Assembly (NCBI GenBank): GCA_015698045.1
Contig: BLAL01000016.1
Coordinates: 558,001-622,000, forward strand
Reading direction: 5' to 3'
DNA: 64,000 bases
Origin: Rhizophagus clarus
Taxonomy: Eukaryota > Glomeromycota > Glomeromycetes > Glomerales > Glomeraceae
Part shown: one piece after another, positions 57,290 to 64,000 of the stretch
Position numbering within the stretch: the stretch's first letter is position 1
How the letters are laid out: every line of letters begins with the position of its first letter
Position numbers and translations under genes: made by a program
Notes under the pieces: generated by a model
Databases searched by the model: none
The model's input: only the letters and a program-made list of their open reading frames with translations
What the model was told of the DNA's origin: nothing

Positions 57290-59660
57290 TGATGTCTAAG
57301 ATCGCCAATGCACAGTGTTTCTATGTCGCCTATGACTGTGGTGATTCCCTAAGAAATATATATAAATTTAGAACTTAAATAACTTAAATATAAATTAAAA
57401 AAATTCTTAATAATTATCAGGTCTGTTCTAAAACTTTGTGTGAAATTGCCTATAATATCTTTTTTCTTTCTGGAACTACTTTCCATTTCACGCATCATTC
57501 TTCCATTCACAGAAATCCTAAAAATGTTAATACTATTAAATTTTTATTTTATTTTATTTTTTTTTATGATTTATTATTATTTTGCTAATATTAAAATTCC
57601 TGATCAAGTTTCTCCACTTTCTTTCTACCTGTTGGCCAGTGAACCTTACGCAGAACTGTCTCTGAATTCTTCGAGCTAGTCTCTCCCAGAATTTGGAGCG
57701 GTCCCTTTTAGGTATGTCATGATAGTAGTTGTTCCTTCTCCTTTACATTATTTATTTAATTTTTAGATCAGGAAACGTAAGAGAAAAAAAAACTAGAAAA
57801 TGATTAAAGTTATTTATTAGTTTTCATTTAATTTTTTACCTCCTATATCTTATTAAATATTCAGTTATTGTATCAGTCCAATTTGCAGACATTTTAAGAA
57901 AAAGAATATATAATAATAAAAAATAATAGTAACAAATTTTAAGAAAAAGAATATATAATAAAAATAATGACAACAAATTTATTATAAGAAAAAAAAAATG
58001 GAATCTCTTTTTATAAACAATTTTTATCACCTAGTATTATTATATTAATTGCCCTTCAAGAACATTTACGTAAATTGTTTTAATTTCACAAATATGTTAT
58101 GATTGTTATGATCTGTGAATGAACAAGTTAAATTTAAGTTCAAAGTGAACAATTTAAAATATCCAAGATTAACAAAAAAGTTAGTAATTTTAAAATGAAA
58201 TTGGTAGTAAAACTTTATTTAATCATCTTTAATTAGGTATAAAAATTCTAATAAATTTAATAAAATCAGTGATTTTTTAATAATTTTATCAACTCAAGTT
58301 AAGTATGAATAGTGAATAATCAAGTTTATAATTCTTTGCTAATATTGACTTGTGTATTCGATAGGTGACCGATTTTGTGGCTGATGTGACTGAATATAAT
58401 ATTATCCAAATAACCAATAAAAATTGATAATTTTGTTGATCATATGATTGTACAATCATAATTTAATTATTTATTTATCGTATTTTTTTTTTTCTCTCTC
58501 TCAAATTTTTACTTTATTATTTTATTTAAAAAATAAAGATAAAGGTATATTTTTTGTTGAAATTTCTTTTCCTATTATTATGTTATTCTTAACACTCTTA
58601 TTAATATATTTTTCCAATGTATTTCTTCTCACTAACATCCTAAGCAATGTTTTACTATCGAGTTTTTTACTTTATTAGTTTTTCTAAAAAATAAATACAA
58701 AGATACATTTTTTGTTAAAATTTCTTTTTCCATTCTATTAACACTCTTACTAATATTTTTTTCTAATGTGTTTCCTCCTACTAACGTTCCTACTAACAAT
58801 GTTCTACTGTTAAATATTTTTTATTCCTTACTTTTACTAATACTTTTACTAACATTAACACTAACATTAATACTTATACTTTATATTTTTTTTTATTAAT
58901 GTTCCTTTTCTATTTCTACTAACTTTCATACTAACATTAATACTAACACTTTCTAATGTAAAAATTTTTTATTAACGTTCCTTTTCTTTTGCTAACATTT
59001 CTACTAATATTCATACTAATACTTCTATTACTAACATTTTACTTTCTTTCAAATTAAATAGATATAATGAAATAAAAATAAGCAAACAAGTGAATATTAA
59101 TTGTAAATAAATTATAATTTGTGTAAAAAGTAGTGAATTTTTTTTATAATATTTTTTGTATAATATTTTTTTTTATTATCAATTGAAAATATAAATAAAA
59201 CTTTCAGTAATTATAATTAAATGAATTAAATTACTTTTAAATTACAATTGTATTTAAATTATGAATCTACTACTATTAATACCCCATAAATGCTATACTT
59301 TTCGGCTATTTGATATGTGTGAAAATTATGAAATTATGCTTATATTTCAAATACAAATAGGATACATATTAGGTATATATAGGATACTTATTAATACTAT
59401 CCAATAAGTATATAATATCTGTCCAATATTTTTTTAAATATATCAGGTCCCAATAAATCTATGATATGTAATTGATATTTAACTACCCAATATGTATGAG
59501 ATATGTACCTGATATGCATATTATATGTCACCAATTTTCTGCATCTGACGGGTACATATCAGGTACCTGATATGTGTAAATAGCATACATATATTTTACA
59601 CATATCTCAGATACCCAATATGTACCTGATATGTATCTGATAGCTTTGATTTGACTAGTG
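57290..59660. mobile_element. Decayed second copy of the CACTG element (right part)
   Basis: From 57290 to 59660 the sequence parallels 21020-23934, including the SANT-like exons, the TACTAACA repeats and the right subterminal sites (now ATCAGGTACCTGATATG instead of ATCGGGTACCCGATATG). It ends in GATTTGACTAGTG where the intact copy has GATTTTGACCAGTG. Differences are overwhelmingly C-to-T or G-to-A. The left end was not found: it may lie left of the array at 55770, or be lost. The ORFs at 57440-57679 and 58448-58678 are readings of non-coding parts. Confidence 0.75.
57310..57892 (-). pseudogene. Decayed copy of the SANT-like transposon gene
   Basis: Exon 1 starts at 57892 and reads MSANWTDTITEYLIRY. 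Exon 2 still reads through (NNYYHDIPKRDRSKFW...FTGQQVERKWRNLIRNF). Its 5' splice site GTTAGT has become ATTAGC, exon 3 has a TGA where the intact copy has CGA, and the third donor GTAATT has become ATAATT. All are C-to-T/G-to-A changes. The product cannot be made as in the copy at 21011-21615. Confidence 0.7.
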
Positions 59661-60038
59661 TAATGTTTAAAATCTAATCTTTGAAATATATTATATATAA
59701 ATTTCATATTTGATAATTAGTATTTTTAATTAATTTTAATTAGTTAATATTAATAAAACTTTAAAATTTGTATATTATATAAAACTTTATTTAATTATAA
59801 TTATGATATTACAGTTTTTTTATCTTTATTATTAAGATTTTAATTTTTTTTACAAAAAAAAACATTTTTTTTTTTTTTATTTATTTAAATTTAAATTTAA
59901 TTCAGATATTTATTCTAGTAATCTTATAAAAATAGATAAAAAAAAAACATTAAAATATTTTTTAAAAAAACAAATTTCTTTTCTTTTCAATTTATTTAAA
60001 TTTAAATTTATTTTATAGTAACTTATATTTATTCTAAT

Positions 60039-60460
60039 TATAGCTTTGAATTTCTGGTTTAGTTTTGGTTTTAATTTCATTTTCAGTTCCAAACTTAATT
60101 TCTTATTAGTCACTTTTCAAAATAAGATTTTTATTGAAAAACATTTTCAGAACTATCTTTTAACTGAAAAATGTTTTTTTAGTTAAAAAACTTCATTTGA
60201 AAATATTTTTAGTTTAAAGTGTTTTTTGAAAAAATAGGTTCAGTTCCATTTTTGATATGAAAATGGAACTGAACTAATTTTTCAAACTGAAAATATTTTT
60301 TCAGTATTGTTTTTTAACTGAAAATATTTTTAATTAAAAGTATAATCTGAAAATATTTTTCAGTAAAAATTTTAAGTTGAAAAATACTTTTGGTAAAATT
60401 TTATATCAGAGAGCTAAATCAGAACTGAAAATAGAATTGAACTAAAAATTTGAAGCTCTA
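60039..60460. mobile_element. hAT-type MITE, 422 bp, 8-bp TSD ATTCTAAT
   Basis: ATTCTAAT stands on both sides (60031-60038 and 60461-60468). The ends are inverted: TATAGCTTTGAATTT at the left and TAGAGCTTCAAATTTTT as complement of the right, followed by TTTTCAGTTC blocks on both sides. The interior repeats AACTGAAAATATTTTTCAGTT-like palindromes. Layout (TAGRGCT end, inverted internal units) recalls the larger hAT-like family here. The ORF at 59910-60113 overlaps the left end and is not a gene. Confidence 0.75.
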
Positions 60461-60468
60461 ATTCTAAT

Positions 60469-63400
60469 AGTTTTATAAAAAAAAAAAAGAAATATTTTAA
60501 TATTTTTTAAAAATAAAAAATATCCTTTTATTTATCTAATTAAAGTTTAATTTATGATTTATATTTATTTTAATAGCTTTATAAAAAAAAAAAAAAAAAT
60601 ATTAAAAACATTTTTTAATAAATAAGTTTTCCTTCCTTCTAAACTCATTTAAATCTAAGTTTATTTGTAATTTTATTTAATTTAATAATAACTTTACAAA
60701 AAAAAAAGGAAAAAAAAATATTTTATCTACTTTTCTATTTACTTATATTTAAGTTTAATTTATAATTTTATATTTCTATTTTACAAAAAAAAAAAAAATT
60801 AATTATTACTGTTTTTAAATTATTATAATTAGGTAATTTATTAATTAATTAAAATTAAATTTTAAAAATAATGAAAATAACAGAATGACTGAAAACAATA
60901 AAAAATAATAAAATACTATTTAATTTATATTATAAAAAATACAATAAAAATTAATTTTAAAATTATCTTTTAAAAAAAAATATTATTTGCTTTTTTTTTA
61001 TTTATTTTTAAACTATTTTAATTTAAAATATATATTAGGTAAATTTTTCAAATATATTTTATTTATAAATTATTGTATTTCTAACTTTTTTTAAAGTTAG
61101 GATTTTAAAAATATTTTTATCTTGATAGTATTTAAATATTAATATAAATATTTTTAAAAAATACTAATTTTTTTAAGTTTTTTGCTTAAAAGTAGAATCT
61201 AAAAAAAAAAATTAGTTAATAAATGAAAAAATCGTTAAAAATGAAAAAAATAATTAAAAATAATAATATAGAATAAAAAATTATTACTTTTATTTAGTAA
61301 AAATTAGTATGAACTTTAAAAATCTTTAAAAAAATTAGTTTTAAGAATCAGTTTTTAAGAATTAAGTCTTAAGAATCAGTTTATAAATTACAACAAAAAT
61401 TAAAGATAAATAATAAAAAACTATTAATAATATTATACAATAGTAATTTGGTATTATACAAATCAAGTAATATTATAATATTTATATAATATAAACATAA
61501 TTTATTTTTATTTTTTAAAATTAATTTTTATTTTATATTACAAATTAATTACTAATTACAGTAATTTGAAAATGATGATATTATTTTTTTCAAAAAAATG
61601 CATCTTAAAAAAAAAATAATTGTTTGTTTTATTATTTGTTTAAATATAAAAAAATAATATAAAAATATAAATTATTTTTATTACTAATTAATAAATGATT
61701 ATAAATAATATACTTTGGTGGATGTTTAAACTGTTAATTTTACTAGAAGTACAATATATAATATAAAGTGATATTTTATATCTTCTCTTTATCTAATAAA
61801 TACGAATGCATTTTTAACACCAAAAGAAAGATTATAAATAGTATACTATTAAAAAATAAAAAAATTAAGAAAATAAAAGAAAGTGGAAAAAAAATAATAG
61901 AAATAATAAAAAAAAAATTATTTAATTGATAAATAAATAAATTTATTTATATATAATCATGTAATAAATTTTTATATGTTAAATTTAATTATATTACTTT
62001 TCTGTAAAATATATATTTTTCTATTTTTTTTTATATTATATTAAAGATATATATTTAAAATCTAGTAATTTTCATACTAATAAATCATTATTTAATATAT
62101 TAAATAGGAAGAAATTTCATAAAGATTATAAAGATAAATAGAAAAAAAGTTTTGAATATTGTAAAATATTATTTAATATTGGATTATTAAAGATATTAAA
62201 TTTGATTGGATTTTAAAAAAATAAAAGTAGTATAATAAATTACTTAATTATTAGCTTTAAACTATAAGAATATTATAGTATTAAAAATTTAAATTTAATA
62301 ATAAATTAAGTAAATTTATAAATCTTTTAATATTTTAAAAAATAAAGTTTTAAAAAAAATAAACTAGTAATTTTATTCTTTAAGATAAATACTATTAAAT
62401 TACTGATTTGATTTTTAAAAAAAATATTTATATAAAAAATTATAAATATTTAAAATTAGATAATTTTTATATTATTGATCTATTTTTAAAATAAAAAATT
62501 ACATGAATGCTATTTTATTAATTAGTTTTTATAATTTAATTTGAAATTTTTATTTTAGAATTTCATTTTTATGAAAATCATCTTTAAAATTTAATTTAAT
62601 TTATTATTTTTTTATTTTTCAAAATTCTTTTTTTTTTATAAATTTCTTTATATTTATACTTATAATTTTATAAGAAAAATAAATTAATAAAATATGAGTT
62701 TTTATTGGCTATTTATTACTTATATGATAAGCTAATAATTTTTAAATATTATTGAATATAAATTTTTGATTTTATATTAAATTAAGATTATTATAATATA
62801 ATTAAAAATAATCTAATAAACTTATAAATATACTACAAAAAAAAAAAAATAAAAATAAAAAATAAATTTGATAACTTTAAATAGAAATTATATATAAGAT
62901 TTTATTAAAAATTTTATTAATTAATAATTTTTAAAAATAATTATAAAATTTTAATATAAGATATTTAATATATTTGAAAAAAATTTAAAGGCTTTATTTT
63001 TTTATTTTGAATTAAGAAATAATTTTTTATATTGATATAAAAAATAATATTAAAAAATAATAGTAAGCCATTTTTTATTTTAATAAAGTTAATATAAAAT
63101 GGATTTTAATTTAAAAAATTAATTTGACTTTTTAGTAATTTTTTTTTTTTAAATTATTAAAAAAGATTTTATATATATTAAATTAGAATTTTTTTTATTG
63201 TAAGAATTTTAATAGTAATTATATATATATATATATATATATTAATTATACTTTATATTTAATAATATTTGTTTTTATAATATTTTTAGTATTTTAAATA
63301 TCTTTAATATAACTTATATATGAATTTATATAAAGTTTATATATAATTTTTTTAAAATTATATATTATAAAATAATTTTTAAAATTTTTATTTTTACTTT

Positions 63401-63586
63401 TAAGCAATTCAATAATTAAATATTGATAATTTTACTATTATTTGATTTATTTTAATAAAAGAAATCTAATGGTAATAAATTTATATTTTTAATATTAATA
63501 TTAATTGAATTATTATTAAAAATATATTTAATTATATATTATATATGAATTAAATATGAGATGTTTAAGATTTTTATAAAATTATA
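60469..63586. other. Extremely AT-rich DNA, no gene seen
   Basis: Over 3 kb of nearly pure A/T with very few G or C and no CG dinucleotides that I noticed. It contains a TA microsatellite (about 63219-63242) and many A- and T-runs. No repeat family can be recognised; if elements are present they have decayed beyond reading by eye. Confidence 0.55.
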
Positions 63587-63588
63587 TA

Positions 63589-63778
63589 CAGTTAATTCTT
63601 AGTATAGTAAACCTTTGATATAATAGATTTTTGTTAATATATAATATTTAACCAATCAAATGCAATAAAAATTTTTTGTTATAGTGAAATAGTTAATTGA
63701 ATTGCTTAAATTCTTTATTATATCCTATAGTAAAGTAAAGATCTAAAAGTTAGGGTTTATTATATCAAGAATTAACTA
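63589..63778. mobile_element. About 190-bp MITE with TA TSD
   Basis: The left end CAGTTAATTCTTAGTATAGT and the complement of the right end TAGTTAATTCTTGATATAAT are inverted repeats followed by AAACC. TA flanks both sides. The C-to-T difference at the terminal base fits the general decay. Superfamily by TSD: Tc1/mariner. Confidence 0.6.
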
Positions 63779-64000
63779 TATAAATTATAATTGAAATTAG
63801 TAAAAAAAATTATTTAATTAAAGTTAGAATTTTTTTTTTTTTTATTGACTATTTTTTATATTATAAGTTTTTAAAATTTTTTATTATAATAAAAAATTTT
63901 GTACATTTTTAAATATAATATTAACTAATTCTTTTAATTTTTAATATTTGTAAAATACTTAAAATATTATAATTTATAATATATAATAATTTTTTATATA

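Noticed and set aside
59910..60113. 67-codon K/N-rich ORF
   Set aside because: Low-complexity A/T sequence overlapping a MITE end.

Overview
This is nuclear DNA of a fungus, most likely Rhizophagus irregularis or a close relative among the arbuscular mycorrhizal Glomeromycotina. The species call is inference. It rests on extreme AT-richness, short GT-AG introns with A/T-rich interiors, a 22-exon fungal CAND1 gene, and decayed copies of protein families that I associate with Rhizophagus. No tRNA, rRNA or CRISPR array was found.

Genes. Only about 6 kb looks like ordinary gene space. A complete CAND1 gene (cullin-RING ligase exchange factor) runs on + from 34525 to 39901; its 22 exons sum to 3843 nt, exactly 1281 codons. 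Convergent to it at 40338-40808 is an intronless, bacterial-type PncC/CinA C-terminal gene (nicotinamide-nucleotide amidase), a candidate horizontal acquisition. A third intact reading frame sits inside a transposon: a four-exon, 121-aa Myb/SANT-like protein (complement of 21011-21615). All its exons are too short to stand out as ORFs.

Mobile DNA. Almost everything else is transposon on transposon. The left part (1-18900) holds MITEs, a roughly 175-bp satellite, a pogo-end element with a hairpin minisatellite, a hAT-like TIR element and a LINE with a 14-bp target-site duplication (TSD). 18978-23934 is a complete element with CACTG termini and a CCA TSD. 24064-29887 is a stack: a TIR element split by a LINE (17-bp TSD), itself split by a hAT-like element (8-bp TSD) and by a second TIR element. 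After the gene island, 42858-47158 is a broken multi-copy gene cut by another hAT-like element. 47488-49507 is a broken pogo/Tigger transposon. 51112-54486 is a highly decayed hAT-like copy containing a LINE remnant. 57290-59660 is a decayed second copy of the CACTG element. The last 3.5 kb is almost pure A/T.

Main signals. (1) Five, perhaps six, tandem arrays have units that each look like a micro-exon flanked by a 3' splice site and a GTAAG 5' splice site; they lie in or beside different DNA transposons and share a related 'exon' core. (2) Related transposon copies differ mainly by C-to-T/G-to-A changes, from a CpG-rich copy at 43901 to an almost CpG-free one at 51112. This fits methylation/deamination or RIP-like decay. 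(3) TSDs allow several nested insertions to be ordered in time.
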